From: G965276675 sp965276675
GTDB lineage: Bacteria > Acidobacteriota > Terriglobia > Terriglobales > Acidobacteriaceae
Direction of reading: 5' to 3'
NCBI GenBank assembly: GCA_965276675.1
Contig: OZ255624.1
Location: 1,984,001-2,048,000, forward strand
Length of the DNA: 64,000 nt
Made by a program: the position numbers and the translations under genes
Notes under the pieces: model-generated
Told to the model about the DNA's origin: nothing
The model's database searches: none
What the model saw: the letters and a program-made list of their open reading frames with translations, nothing else
Shown here: positions 26,272-35,248 of the stretch, in pieces
Layout: the number at the start of each line of letters is the position of its first letter
Position numbering within the stretch: position 1 is the stretch's first letter

Positions 26272-27708
26272 ATGACGCACAGCCCGAAGCACATACACTT
26301 AATTGGCGTCTGCGGTACTGCGATGGCCTCCCTCGCCGGAATGCTGCAGTTGCGAGGACATACGGTGACCGGCTCGGACACAGCAGCCTATCCTCCAATG
26401 TCGGAGCAACTCGCGGAGCTGGGCATTCCGGTGCGGGAACCCTATGCGGAAGCGAACCTCGAACCCCGGCCCGATCTCGTCATCGTGGGGAATGCTATCT
26501 CCCGAGGCAACGTTGAGCTGGAGTACGTCCTCGACAAGCGCATTCCCTTCCGCTCCATGGCACAGACGGTGCACGATGAATTTCTCATCGGACGCGAGTC
26601 GCTGGTCGTAGCCGGCACACACGGCAAGACCACGACCACCAGCATGCTTGCATGGATATACGAAGTTGCCGCACGACGCGCGCATGAGTCAGGGCCATCG
26701 TTCCTGATCGGCGGCGTTGCCGAGAACTTCGGCACCAGCTTTCAGGTGACGGCGAGCCGTACTTTTCTGTTGGAAGGCGACGAATATGATACCGCCTTCT
26801 TCGACAAAGGGCCGAAGTTCATGCATTACTTCCCTGATGCGATGATTCTAACGCATGTCGAGTTCGACCATGCCGACATCTATCGCGATCTCGAAGCCGT
26901 GAAAATTGCCTTCAAACGGCTGGTCAATCTTGTGCCGCGACGGGGACGCATCGTGGCCTTCGACGGCAGCGAGAACGTGAGCGAGTGCGTGGACCGCGCT
27001 TTTTCGGCGGTGGAGCGCTACGGCTTCGAGCCCACCTCCCACTGGCGCATGGCGGAGCTCACGCATCGTGATGGCGCTACACGCTGGAAGCTCCTCCGCG
27101 GCGGGAAGCCTTGGCTAGAGCTCAGACTGCCGATGGCCGGAGCCCACAATGCATTGAACGCAACCGCAGCTGCCGCGCTTGCCGCAGGGCAGGGAATTGA
27201 AGCTGCCACGATCGCCGCGGCCATCGATTCGTTCAAGAGCGTAAAGCGGCGGCTGGAGGTGCGGGCGGTCGTCAACGGCGTGACGATTATCGATGATTTT
27301 GCGCACCACCCGACCGCCATTCGAGAGACGCTCAGAGCGTTGCGGGCTGCGTACCCGAAGGCGCGCCTCTGGGCGGTGCTCGAGCCACGCTCCAACACGC
27401 TGAGACGGAATGTCTTTGAAGCCGAATTGGTCGAGGCCCTTGCGCTCGCCGATCGGGTCATGCTCGCCGGCGTCTTCAAGCAGGAAAGCATTCCGCTAGC
27501 GGAGCGGCTGCACCCAGAAGCTGTGATTAGCGCGCTCAAGCAGCGGGGCCACGCGGCAGAACTCTATCCAGATGCGAATGCCATCGTCGACGCTATTACG
27601 CCCGCGCTTCGGCCCAACGATGTGGTCGCGATCCTGTCCAATGGCGGATTCGGCGGGATTTACGACAAGCTGCCAGCCCGGCTCAAGGAATTTGCGGAGC
27701 CATCGTGA
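26272..27708 (+). CDS. mpl: UDP-MurNAc:L-Ala-gamma-D-Glu-meso-DAP ligase
   Basis: This Mur-ligase family enzyme attaches recycled tripeptide directly to UDP-MurNAc. The 478-residue protein opens HIHLIGVCGTAMASLAGML, then has the ATP loop VAGTHGKTTTTSML and EGDEYDTAFFDKGPKFMHY, which is specific to Mpl rather than MurC. HVEFDHADIY, the C-terminal IDDFAHHPTAIRETL and LEPRSNT follow. ATG at 26272 follows AGAGGA. Together with the LD-carboxypeptidase it forms a cytoplasmic peptidoglycan-salvage module, and it implies meso-DAP peptidoglycan. Confidence 0.95.
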   Translation: MTHSPKHIHLIGVCGTAMASLAGMLQLRGHTVTGSDTAAYPPMSEQLAELGIPVREPYAEANLEPRPDLVIVGNAISRGNVELEYVLDKRIPFRSMAQTVHDEFLIGRESLVVAGTHGKTTTTSMLAWIYEVAARRAHESGPSFLIGGVAENFGTSFQVTASRTFLLEGDEYDTAFFDKGPKFMHYFPDAMILTHVEFDHADIYRDLEAVKIAFKRLVNLVPRRGRIVAFDGSENVSECVDRAFSAVERYGFEPTSHWRMAELTHRDGATRWKLLRGGKPWLELRLPMAGAHNALNATAAAALAAGQGIEAATIAAAIDSFKSVKRRLEVRAVVNGVTIIDDFAHHPTAIRETLRALRAAYPKARLWAVLEPRSNTLRRNVFEAELVEALALADRVMLAGVFKQESIPLAERLHPEAVISALKQRGHAAELYPDANAIVDAITPALRPNDVVAILSNGGFGGIYDKLPARLKEFAEPS

Positions 27709-27757
27709 ATCTCGAACCCGCGCCCAGAAAGACGGCGGCCATAGTGAAGAGAGTGCT

Positions 27758-28462
27758 GTGCTCTCGATAGTGTTAGTGCTGGTCTACGCAGTGATGGCGC
27801 TGCCCACGGCGGCCATCGTCTTTCCCTGGACGATGCTCAGCCACGACACCCGCCTACTCTTCCGCGCCGGTTGGGGCGTCACAGCGGCGGGCCTGCGCAT
27901 TGTCGGCATCCGTGTTCGCGTGACCGGCCGGCAAAACGTGCCTGCCACGGTTGCGTGTGTCTTCATGGCTAACCACACCTCGAATCTCGACCCTGCGGTG
28001 CTGCTGCCCGCGACGCCCCGTGGCTCGGTGATCTTCCTCAAGAAATCGTTGATGAAGCTCCCCTTTCTGCACACGCTCATGCACCTGGCCGGGTTTATTC
28101 CGGTCGATCGCACGGGCGGTGTGGAAGCGGCAAAGGTGAGTATTGCCGCCGCGCGCCGAGCTCTCGCAAAGGGCCTGAGTCTGGTTGTCTTTCCCGAGGG
28201 AACGCGCTCAGCCGACGGGCACCTGCTCCCGTTCAAGAAGGGCTCCTTCCAACTGGCCATGAAAGCTGGCGCGCCGATTGTGCCCGTCACCATCGACGGA
28301 ACGGGCAGACTGATGCCGAAGGGAAGCCTGCGGGTCAGGCGGGGGGAGGCGGCCGTTCACTTCCACCCGGCGGTCTGGCCGGCTCACTATCCTGATCGTG
28401 AATCGCTGATCGTTGCGGTCCGCGAAGCTATTGCCAGTGGTCTACCGGCCGATCTCAGATGA
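27758..28462 (+). CDS. plsC: 1-acyl-sn-glycerol-3-phosphate acyltransferase
   Basis: It acylates lysophosphatidic acid to phosphatidic acid in membrane lipid synthesis. The 234-residue protein has an N-terminal membrane segment, the catalytic block MANHTSNLDPAVL (NHxxxxD), and AGFIPVDR. The substrate motif VFPEGTRSADG and VPVTIDGTG follow. The GTG at 27758 with AGAGAG upstream puts the start at the membrane helix. The frame is open further upstream into mpl without similarity. It is the last gene of the plus-strand run and converges with the SPOR gene. Confidence 0.9.
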   Translation: MLSIVLVLVYAVMALPTAAIVFPWTMLSHDTRLLFRAGWGVTAAGLRIVGIRVRVTGRQNVPATVACVFMANHTSNLDPAVLLPATPRGSVIFLKKSLMKLPFLHTLMHLAGFIPVDRTGGVEAAKVSIAAARRALAKGLSLVVFPEGTRSADGHLLPFKKGSFQLAMKAGAPIVPVTIDGTGRLMPKGSLRVRRGEAAVHFHPAVWPAHYPDRESLIVAVREAIASGLPADLR

Positions 28463-28513
28463 CTTCCAGAGAGGCCGTGTCGCGAGTTTCTTGCGCCGGA
28501 GCCGTATTCTTGA

Positions 28514-29344
28514 TCACTTCACAATTGCATTGTAGCCATCGGCGATCAAGCGTTCTTTCACCAGCTCGGCCTGGCTTTTGTCAGTAAAGGGACCAATCTG
28601 CACATGAAAGAACTTATCCGCTAACCCACTCCGAATCATGGGACTGAAGCCGTGACGCCGTAGGGCTGCCGCCAGCACATCGGCATCCTCCTGCCGAGTT
28701 ACGGCCGCAATTTGCACCATCATCGGAGCCCGGGTTGGCGGTGGAAGAGCAAAATGGGACACTGCCGTTGGCGTCCTTACCTCTGCGGTCGTTGTCTCTC
28801 CCGGTGCGGCCGCAGTGCCCGCGTGCGGCTTGGGCAATGCTGATCGCCTTGGGGCACTTGCTTCTGCGTTCTCGGGGGAGTGCGCGACGGGAAGGTCTTC
28901 GCTCCGAGCCACCGACTCCTGAGCGGAACGCGCGGCTCTTGAAGATCGTGCATCCGTACCCTCATCGGGGACCGGTGGGCTGAAGTTGTCAGGGAAGTTC
29001 GGATTGGAAGGAGAGCCGGAAGCCGCCTGTTCCTCAGGTACATTTTTGGGCGCTACGGTCTTGGGATACGAACCCGGTAGAGGGCTTTGGAATTGGGGCT
29101 GTTCCGGTCTGCTGGTGATTGCGGAGGGCTTCGCCGGGTGAGGGCTGCTGCCCGCCTCTGCGGTTTCCGTACTGGCTGGGGAAGGAGCGGACGGATTGTG
29201 CCGTCCCATGGAGTATCCAAAGCCGAAGAAGACCCCGCACACCAGCACAACGCCAAAAAAGATCCCCAGCAGGGATCCCATGCCGAGCGTCAGCTCGGAG
29301 GCTTGTCTCTCTTCCGCTTCCCGATCCTCGTACACTGCTCTCAT
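28514..29344 (-). CDS. SPOR-domain membrane protein
   Basis: This 276-residue protein has a short cytoplasmic tail (1-23), one transmembrane helix (LLGIFFGVVLVCGVFFGFGYSMG, about 25-47) and a long Pro/Ser/Ala-rich disordered stretch (48-205). A C-terminal SPOR domain begins MMVQIAAVTRQEDADVLAAALRR and contains FFHVQIGPFTDKSQAELV. SPOR domains bind denuded glycan strands at division septa. A role at the septum or in wall remodelling is therefore likely. The ATG overlaps the stop of the upstream slipin gene by 4 bases. Confidence 0.88.
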   Translation of the reverse strand: MRAVYEDREAEERQASELTLGMGSLLGIFFGVVLVCGVFFGFGYSMGRHNPSAPSPASTETAEAGSSPHPAKPSAITSRPEQPQFQSPLPGSYPKTVAPKNVPEEQAASGSPSNPNFPDNFSPPVPDEGTDARSSRAARSAQESVARSEDLPVAHSPENAEASAPRRSALPKPHAGTAAAPGETTTAEVRTPTAVSHFALPPPTRAPMMVQIAAVTRQEDADVLAAALRRHGFSPMIRSGLADKFFHVQIGPFTDKSQAELVKERLIADGYNAIVK

Positions 29345-30156
29345 ACACCTACACTGTCATCCGGTGGAGGGTTGGTTGGCGCCGTTGTGAGCGGGCTGCC
29401 GGTCATCCCCTGTACGGTTTTATTGAACAACGAGATAAGCTCGATGGGTAGGGGAAAGACGATGGTGGTGTTCTTTTCCGTACCTATGTCAACAAGGGTT
29501 TGCAGATAGCGCAGTTGTAGCGTGATCGGCTGCTGCGCGAGCAGGGCCGCTGCCTCGACCAGCTTTTGCGCCGCAGCCAGCTCGCCCTCGGAGTTGATGA
29601 TCTTGGAACGCTTTTCGCGCTCCGCCTCGGCCTGTTTTGCCATGGCGCGCAGCATGGATTCTGGCAGGTCCACCTGCTTGACCTCCGTGTTGACCACCTT
29701 CACGCCCCAGGGCGCGGTGTGTTTGTCGATGATGGTCTGGATACGCTGGTTCAGGATCTCGCGGCGTGAGAGCAACTCGTCCAGCTCGACCTCACCTAGG
29801 ACCGAACGCAACGTCGTCTGGGCGAACTGCGAGGTCTGATAGACGTAGTTCGAGACCTCGATGACCGCCTTGCTTGGCTCGATCACGCGTAGCGTAATGA
29901 CCGCATTGACCTTCAGCGTGACATTGTCGCGCGTAATGACGTCCTGCGGAGGCACCTCCAGCACCTCCTGCCGCAGCGTGACCCGCACCATCTGGTCGAA
30001 GGGGCGGAAGACAACAATGACGCCAGGCCCCTTCGGCGCGGAAAGGACGCGGCCGAGGCGAAAGACTACCGCGCGCTCGTACTCCCGCAGGATTTTGATG
30101 GAGCCAAGCAGATAGATGATGATGACCGCAATGATGATGATGGTGGGGATGCCCAT
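29341..30156 (-). CDS. Slipin / stomatin-like SPFH protein
   Basis: This 271-residue SPFH (band 7) protein has an N-terminal membrane hairpin (IIIIAVIIIYLLGSI). The SPFH domain (about 25-185) includes EYERAVVFRLGR, PGVIVVFRPFD, VTLKVNAVITLRV and LSRREILNQRIQTIID. A helical coiled segment follows (AEAEREKRSKIINSEGELAAAQKL). Such proteins form oligomeric membrane microdomains and are usually encoded next to NfeD proteases, as here. The ATG at 30156 is preferred over an upstream in-frame ATG outside the domain. Its stop overlaps the SPOR gene start. Confidence 0.93.
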   Translation of the reverse strand: MGIPTIIIIAVIIIYLLGSIKILREYERAVVFRLGRVLSAPKGPGVIVVFRPFDQMVRVTLRQEVLEVPPQDVITRDNVTLKVNAVITLRVIEPSKAVIEVSNYVYQTSQFAQTTLRSVLGEVELDELLSRREILNQRIQTIIDKHTAPWGVKVVNTEVKQVDLPESMLRAMAKQAEAEREKRSKIINSEGELAAAQKLVEAAALLAQQPITLQLRYLQTLVDIGTEKNTTIVFPLPIELISLFNKTVQGMTGSPLTTAPTNPPPDDSVGV

Positions 30157-30217
30157 GGGTTGTGCCTCGCTCCCGGATTGTATCGTAGGCCCTTTCCGCA
30201 CCAGGAAAACGGCCTGC

Positions 30218-31579
30218 TTAGCTCAGTCGCACCGGTCCGGTCAGCTTCACTGGTTCGGTAAGCCGATCCAGTCCTGTCAGGCGCTCAACGGTAAGCGTAA
30301 GCCCATCGACGGCGTTGACGCGCACCCGTTCGCCCCGTGCCGCGGCCACCGCGCAGTGGGCCTGCCAAAGTTCGCCCCGCACCATCACCTGTCCGTCCGG
30401 CAACAGCGGCTCGGTCACCTCGCCGACTTCGCCGATCATCGCCTGGGCGCCTGTGCGCACTTTGTTCCGCCGCGCCCGCAGGCCGATGCGTACCAGAAAG
30501 ATCGTGATCAGCCCGAAGGCGATTCCGCAGCTCACGGCTGTCGCGGTGTGCACGCGCATCTCCGGGACCGGGCCGGCGACTAGGGTCAGCGTCCCCAAGA
30601 TCAGGCACGCGATACCCACCAGTGCAAGCACGCCATGGCTGGCAAATTTTACCTCGAGCAGCATCAGCACGGCAGAGGCGACGAGCAACAGAATTGCGGT
30701 GCCCTGGATGGGCAGCAGGTTCAGCGCGAAGAAGGCCAGCAGGACCAGCAGTGTGCCCAGCGCGCCCGGAATGATCGTGCCCGGCGCATTGAACTCGACA
30801 TAGATGAGCAGAGCGCCCAAGACGAGGATCAGCACCGCCAAGTCCGGGTTCATGAGCCGGCCGAGTACCTGGTCACGTAGCGAGGGATCGTAGCTGACGA
30901 TTCGGGCGTCCCGGGTGTGCAGCGTGGCTTTCTTCCCGTTCAGCCGCGTGACGGTGCGTCCGTCTAGAGTGTCGAGCAGGGTAGTGCGATCGGGAGCAAT
31001 CAGGTCGATCAGTCCGAGCTGCTTACATTCTCCCGCGGTGTACGACTTGGAGTTGCGCACGGCATCTTCCGCAGCCTGCGGGTTGCGCCCGCGCTGCGAG
31101 GTATAGGAGCGCAGGAAGGCAGCCGCATCGTTCTCGAGCTTCTGCTTCATGGTGTCGTCGAGGTGGCCGCCCTCCACCACGGGATGAGCAGCGCCGGCGT
31201 TCGTGCCCGGCGCCATCGCTGCAATATCGGCGGATTCCAGAATGAAGAAGCCGGCCGATCCGGCGCGAGCTCCGTTCGGCGCGACATAGACGATCACCGG
31301 CACGGGTGAGGCCGCGATCTTGCCTACCACGTTGCGCATCGCGCTTAGCAGGCCGCCGGGTGTGTCGAGCTCGATGAGCAGCGCGTCGGAGTGAGTGCGG
31401 GAAGCCTCGGCGATGGCGCGTGTCAGGTAGTCTTCGCTAATCGGCTGGATGGTATCCTGCAGCCGGACTAACGTGACGGAGTTTGCCGCTGCTGCCCAGA
31501 GCCCAGCGGAAGCGCTGCAGACGAACAGCAGCAGGAGAGCGACGAATCCTGCATATACACGACCGCGAGTGTTTTTCAT
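30218..31579 (-). CDS. NfeD-type membrane-bound serine protease (ClpP-class)
   Basis: This 453-residue full-length NfeD has a signal/anchor (8-30) and a periplasmic ClpP-like protease domain. The catalytic Ser is in ARAGSAGFFI and the Lys in LDDTMKQKLEND. Four transmembrane segments (about 245-370) follow, and then a C-terminal OB-fold (AMIGEVGEVTEPLLPDGQVMVRGELWQAH). The family works with stomatin/slipin partners in membrane-protein quality control. Its start overlaps the stop of the upstream TPR gene by 4 bases and the slipin gene follows after 61 bases. Confidence 0.93.
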   Translation of the reverse strand: MKNTRGRVYAGFVALLLLFVCSASAGLWAAAANSVTLVRLQDTIQPISEDYLTRAIAEASRTHSDALLIELDTPGGLLSAMRNVVGKIAASPVPVIVYVAPNGARAGSAGFFILESADIAAMAPGTNAGAAHPVVEGGHLDDTMKQKLENDAAAFLRSYTSQRGRNPQAAEDAVRNSKSYTAGECKQLGLIDLIAPDRTTLLDTLDGRTVTRLNGKKATLHTRDARIVSYDPSLRDQVLGRLMNPDLAVLILVLGALLIYVEFNAPGTIIPGALGTLLVLLAFFALNLLPIQGTAILLLVASAVLMLLEVKFASHGVLALVGIACLILGTLTLVAGPVPEMRVHTATAVSCGIAFGLITIFLVRIGLRARRNKVRTGAQAMIGEVGEVTEPLLPDGQVMVRGELWQAHCAVAAARGERVRVNAVDGLTLTVERLTGLDRLTEPVKLTGPVRLS

Positions 31580-33336
31580 GGCGTGACCGGTGGGGCTGGA
31601 GCTGGCGGTGGCTGGAGCGTCTGCTTCAGTGACCTGGCTGTGGCGTTTGAGGGTTCGAGCTGCAGGGCATGCTCGGCATTCGCCAGGGCCGAGTCATTCT
31701 GATGCATGGCTTTGTCGATCTGCGCCAGCACCACGTAGGCCTGCGCATTCGGCTTGAGCTTCACGGAAGCCTGTGCCTCCTGCCGGGCGGCCTCCGTATC
31801 CCCATCGCGCTGCCGCACCACGGCAAGACCGCCATGGGCCCCAGCGTTGCCGCTGTCCACTCCCAAGGCGGAGAGGAACTCCCGTTCGGCCTCCAGCAGT
31901 AGACCTTGGTTCAAGTAGTGGTCGCCCTCACGCGTAAGAGCCGCTGCCTGCTGGGATGGCGGCAGAGTCGCCATCCGGAGCGCCTGGACCTCTTCAATAG
32001 CCGAGGCTGCCTGGCGGAAAGAGGCATCGTTGAAGTTGCGCTTGATGCGTTCAAGTGGCAGGTTTGAGTAGCGCGCCGGGGGAGCCTGTGTGGGCAAAGT
32101 AGGCGCTGCGGGTTTAGCATCTGCGGGTTTGCCGTCCGCTCCCGGCGTTGACGGCGCAGCGGGCGCAACACTGGACGCAATATTGGGCGGCGGGACTGGC
32201 GGCGGAGTGCGCAGCGTGTTCTCGAGCGCGATGGCCTCCGTATCTTGCGGACGTAGCTTGATCGCCTGCTTTACCGCATCCATCGCGGCGCGGAAGTCTC
32301 CTTTGCGCGCCTGAGCGACCGCCACGTTGAAGCGGTAGTCGGGGTCATGCGGGTCGGCGGCAATGGCTTGCTGAAAAAAAGGTACGCCGTCCCGATTGCG
32401 ACGGCTCGCGACCACGCCCTCGTTGTTGACCACCTCTGGCAGTGGCAGTTGTGTTGCCACAAAGGCGAAGGCCTCTTCCGCCCTCGGATAGTAGCCGGTG
32501 TAGAAGTAGGCCAGGCCGCGGTAGAACTCGGCCTGCAACGCATTTGGGTCTGTCTTGGGCAGGTGCCCCAGTGCATTCGCAGCCGGTTCGAACTGCTGTT
32601 CGCCGAAGTAGGCCATTCCTAGCGCAAGCCACGCCGGATAATACGTCGGGTTCTGCTGGACCGCATCTTTCAAGTGCCGGATGCGCTCGGGCGGATTCGC
32701 TTCGACCAGGCCGCGAATGTAGTTTTCAAACCCATCCAGGCGCAGAGCCGAACCCGCGGCCACAAATGTGTTCTCAGCAACCGCGTATTTGGGATCCAGG
32801 GTACGGGCCACACGCCACGCGAGACTGTTTAACACGTCCAGCAGGTGATTGATCTCGGCTTGCTCCACGATCGGTTGACCGAGCCGGAGCGCCTTTACAT
32901 CCAGGATCTGCGCCGAAGCGCGAAAGGTGCTTCCTTGCTCGGTAAACGAGCCCACCACAACATAATCCGCATCGAGGTTCTGCGCCAGCCGTATAGCCGT
33001 GGCGCGGGAGGGCCCGAAGTTCTTGGGCAGCCCCAGATGGTCGAGTGCATACTGGCGATCCCCGCGCTCGATCGGCATAAAGCCTGCCGAACTCAGCCGG
33101 CGGTTCAGCACCTCTGGCATGGCCTCGCCAATCCAGTCCAAACTGGTCTGTTGCGACCGATTGTCAAAAGGCAGCACCAGCAGCAATCGGCCATGCCCTT
33201 TTTCCATGGACGCAGCGTCCGCGGAACCGGTATTTGAGGATGGCTGCTGCGAGAGCGACGACAGGGCTGGAAAGACACTCCACAGCACAACAGTTGCAAG
33301 GAACAGAACTACGCGTTTGGAGAAAAGAGGGCGCAC
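31576..33336 (-). CDS. Exported TPR protein with an N-terminal TolB/CsgG-like domain
   Basis: This 586-residue protein has an N-terminal signal peptide (RPLFSKRVVLFLATVVLWSVFPALSS). A domain with LLVLPFDNRSQQTSLDWIGEAMPEVLNRRL and DADYVVVGSFTEQG matches the TolB-like/FlgO-type fold often fused to TPRs. Tetratricopeptide repeats cover about residues 215-375 and 470-575, split by a Pro/Ala-rich linker (395-440). The GTG at 33336 places the start at the signal peptide; the frame is open 55 codons more. No enzymatic residues are visible. Probably a periplasmic assembly or scaffold protein of the slipin-NfeD operon, by position. Confidence 0.8.
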   Translation of the reverse strand: MRPLFSKRVVLFLATVVLWSVFPALSSLSQQPSSNTGSADAASMEKGHGRLLLVLPFDNRSQQTSLDWIGEAMPEVLNRRLSSAGFMPIERGDRQYALDHLGLPKNFGPSRATAIRLAQNLDADYVVVGSFTEQGSTFRASAQILDVKALRLGQPIVEQAEINHLLDVLNSLAWRVARTLDPKYAVAENTFVAAGSALRLDGFENYIRGLVEANPPERIRHLKDAVQQNPTYYPAWLALGMAYFGEQQFEPAANALGHLPKTDPNALQAEFYRGLAYFYTGYYPRAEEAFAFVATQLPLPEVVNNEGVVASRRNRDGVPFFQQAIAADPHDPDYRFNVAVAQARKGDFRAAMDAVKQAIKLRPQDTEAIALENTLRTPPPVPPPNIASSVAPAAPSTPGADGKPADAKPAAPTLPTQAPPARYSNLPLERIKRNFNDASFRQAASAIEEVQALRMATLPPSQQAAALTREGDHYLNQGLLLEAEREFLSALGVDSGNAGAHGGLAVVRQRDGDTEAARQEAQASVKLKPNAQAYVVLAQIDKAMHQNDSALANAEHALQLEPSNATARSLKQTLQPPPAPAPPVTP

Positions 33337-33419
33337 AACAGGCTGATTATAGTGCCCAGGTTTGCCGGGAATACATGACTTTGGTGTTCGCTGGATGCAG
33401 TAAGTGAGCGCCTTGGTGA

Positions 33420-35057
33420 TCACCGTTGGGCGGAGCTGGCGAGGTGAGAGCGATCGAAATGGATCACGGCAGCCCATTGGCCTTTGCGCTCGGCCTGCCA
33501 CACGACCCCGCCGTGGAGCAGGTCCGCAATCTCCTGAGGAGAGAGGTCGTGGTGGAAACTGAAAAAGCGCCGGTCCAGCGCCTCATTCCGGCTGCCCAGG
33601 CTGAATGGCAGCCGAGGTGGATCGTACTTGGTGGAAAACGGGAAACTCACTGCAAAGGGCGCGGCTAGACCGTTAGAGAGGTCAATAGCGCGCTGGATTT
33701 CTTCAGGAGAGAAGTTGTCGATCTCCACCACCGACACCGGCCTGCGCACGTACCCAAGCTCCGGCTTCGTGAGCTCATCGGTTCCTGGCCACGCCGTTAA
33801 AACTGTGCTCCCCGGATAGCGAGCAATGATCTGCCGGATCGCTCCCTGGTGCAGCACGATGGCATCGCGGTAACTGAGATTGTCTTCCGGAGCAAAATGA
33901 TAGGGCGGGTTTATAAACAGCCCGATAATAAAGGCCATAGCGCTTAGTGTGGCCAGCGCGTACCAATAGCGCACATGGCGATAAAAAGCGGCGACACACA
34001 GGATGAGCACCAAAGGATAGAGCGGTAGGAGATAGCGGGTGAGCAGCGCTCCGCCCAGCACTGAGAAGAAGACCAGATTGGCTGCGAGTACGACGAGGAA
34101 AACCTGCACGACCTCGTTCCTCAGTCGTGGGCGCCTGGTCCCATCGCGCTCCAGCAGCGGGTCGAGAAAGAGTGCAGCAAACCCGCAGAGCACCGGCACA
34201 AACATGTTCATGTGAGCGGTAATGTGCATGAGTCGGTGCGCAAAGGCGAGCACAATGCGCAAGAGGCTCAGAGTTGCGATGGCGTTGTAGCGAAGGTACT
34301 CGGGATTGCCGAGGACGAAACCTGTCTCGTGCCAGTGGTACGCGTACCATCCGCACAAGGGCAGGAGTGAAAGAAGCAGCGGAGGTACAGTGTTGGAAAA
34401 GAGCCGGATTTTTCCGCCAACCGGCGCGGTACGGATGAGCAACACCAGCTCATAGGCGGCCAGCGCCAGCGGTGTAGCGACTGCCGTCTCTTTCGCCAGA
34501 GCTGCGAAGGCAAAGAAGAGTGCTGCGGTCCATAGCGTTCTGTCTTCTTTAGGCATGGGAGCCTGCTGCTTCACTACGAAGACCAAGCCCCACAGCGTGC
34601 CTACGGATGCGAGCAGGTCTGCGTGCGCGAGGGTGCTCTGCGCAAACCAGACTGGATAGAGCGCCGTCAGCAGTACCGTAACCGCGGCAATGGCTGTCTT
34701 GCCCGTTGCCAGCTGAGCGAGACGGTAGACAGCCAGCAGCGCCGCCGATGCCAGAAGGCACATCGCTACGCGGGTTGTTGCGGGGACGAAGCCCGAAAGC
34801 TTCCACCAGGCCGCCAGGTAGATCGCAGGCAATGGTGGGTGGGCATTGGAGAGCGTGCTGTACGGAATCAGCTTGCCGGTCCGGAAGAAATCATAGGCCG
34901 CCGGTATGTAGTATCCGGCTTCGTCCCAGTAGTAGGGCAGGCGCAAAAGAGAGAGGTGGGTGAGGTAGACGCCGGTGAAGATTAATGGAAAGACCAGCCA
35001 CAACGGAAAGGGCCGGTCTCGCCGCGCTAGAGCGGTTTTCCTGTTAATACGGACCAC
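33420..35057 (-). CDS. GT39/ArnT-type membrane glycosyltransferase
   Basis: This 545-residue multi-pass protein (about 11 helices) has the catalytic first loop LRLPYYWDEAGYYIPAAYDFF (the DE pair of GT-C enzymes) and SNAHPPLPAIYLA, the ArnT/PMT substrate loop. It likely transfers a sugar from a polyprenyl phosphate to a periplasmic acceptor. The apparent GTG start at 35057 lies inside a palindromic element (35027-35146), so roughly the first ten residues come from that repeat. TTG at 35003 is the alternative start just outside it. It heads the minus-strand operon towards the TPR, NfeD, slipin and SPOR genes. Confidence 0.82.
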   Translation of the reverse strand: MVRINRKTALARRDRPFPLWLVFPLIFTGVYLTHLSLLRLPYYWDEAGYYIPAAYDFFRTGKLIPYSTLSNAHPPLPAIYLAAWWKLSGFVPATTRVAMCLLASAALLAVYRLAQLATGKTAIAAVTVLLTALYPVWFAQSTLAHADLLASVGTLWGLVFVVKQQAPMPKEDRTLWTAALFFAFAALAKETAVATPLALAAYELVLLIRTAPVGGKIRLFSNTVPPLLLSLLPLCGWYAYHWHETGFVLGNPEYLRYNAIATLSLLRIVLAFAHRLMHITAHMNMFVPVLCGFAALFLDPLLERDGTRRPRLRNEVVQVFLVVLAANLVFFSVLGGALLTRYLLPLYPLVLILCVAAFYRHVRYWYALATLSAMAFIIGLFINPPYHFAPEDNLSYRDAIVLHQGAIRQIIARYPGSTVLTAWPGTDELTKPELGYVRRPVSVVEIDNFSPEEIQRAIDLSNGLAAPFAVSFPFSTKYDPPRLPFSLGSRNEALDRRFFSFHHDLSPQEIADLLHGGVVWQAERKGQWAAVIHFDRSHLASSAQR

Positions 35058-35146
35058 CTGGCTTTTTATGCTGTGCGGCTTTTCCTAACGAAAAGCCGCG
35101 CGTTCTTCCGTTGCTCTGGTGTACACCTACAGGAAAACCACTCTAG
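35027..35146 (-). repeat. Palindromic element, copy 1 (TIR plus internal hairpin)
   Basis: The 120-bp element has 18-bp terminal inverted repeats, CTAGAGCGGTTTTCCTGT (35027-35044) and ACAGGAAAACCACTCTAG (35129-35146), with a single mismatch. Inside is a perfect 10-bp hairpin, GCGGCTTTTC/GAAAAGCCGC (35075-35084 and 35090-35099). Read on the minus strand, AGGTGTA follows the first terminal repeat, as in copies 2 and 3. The element overlaps the first codons of the glycosyltransferase gene. Confidence 0.85.
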
Positions 35147-35248
35147 CTGATCTGTGAATGCATATATCGTGGGAAATTAGCGCCAGGCGCCGAGTGGAAA
35201 TAGAGCTCGGCCGTAGTCGTAAAAGCTGCCCTAGATTCAATTGAGGGT

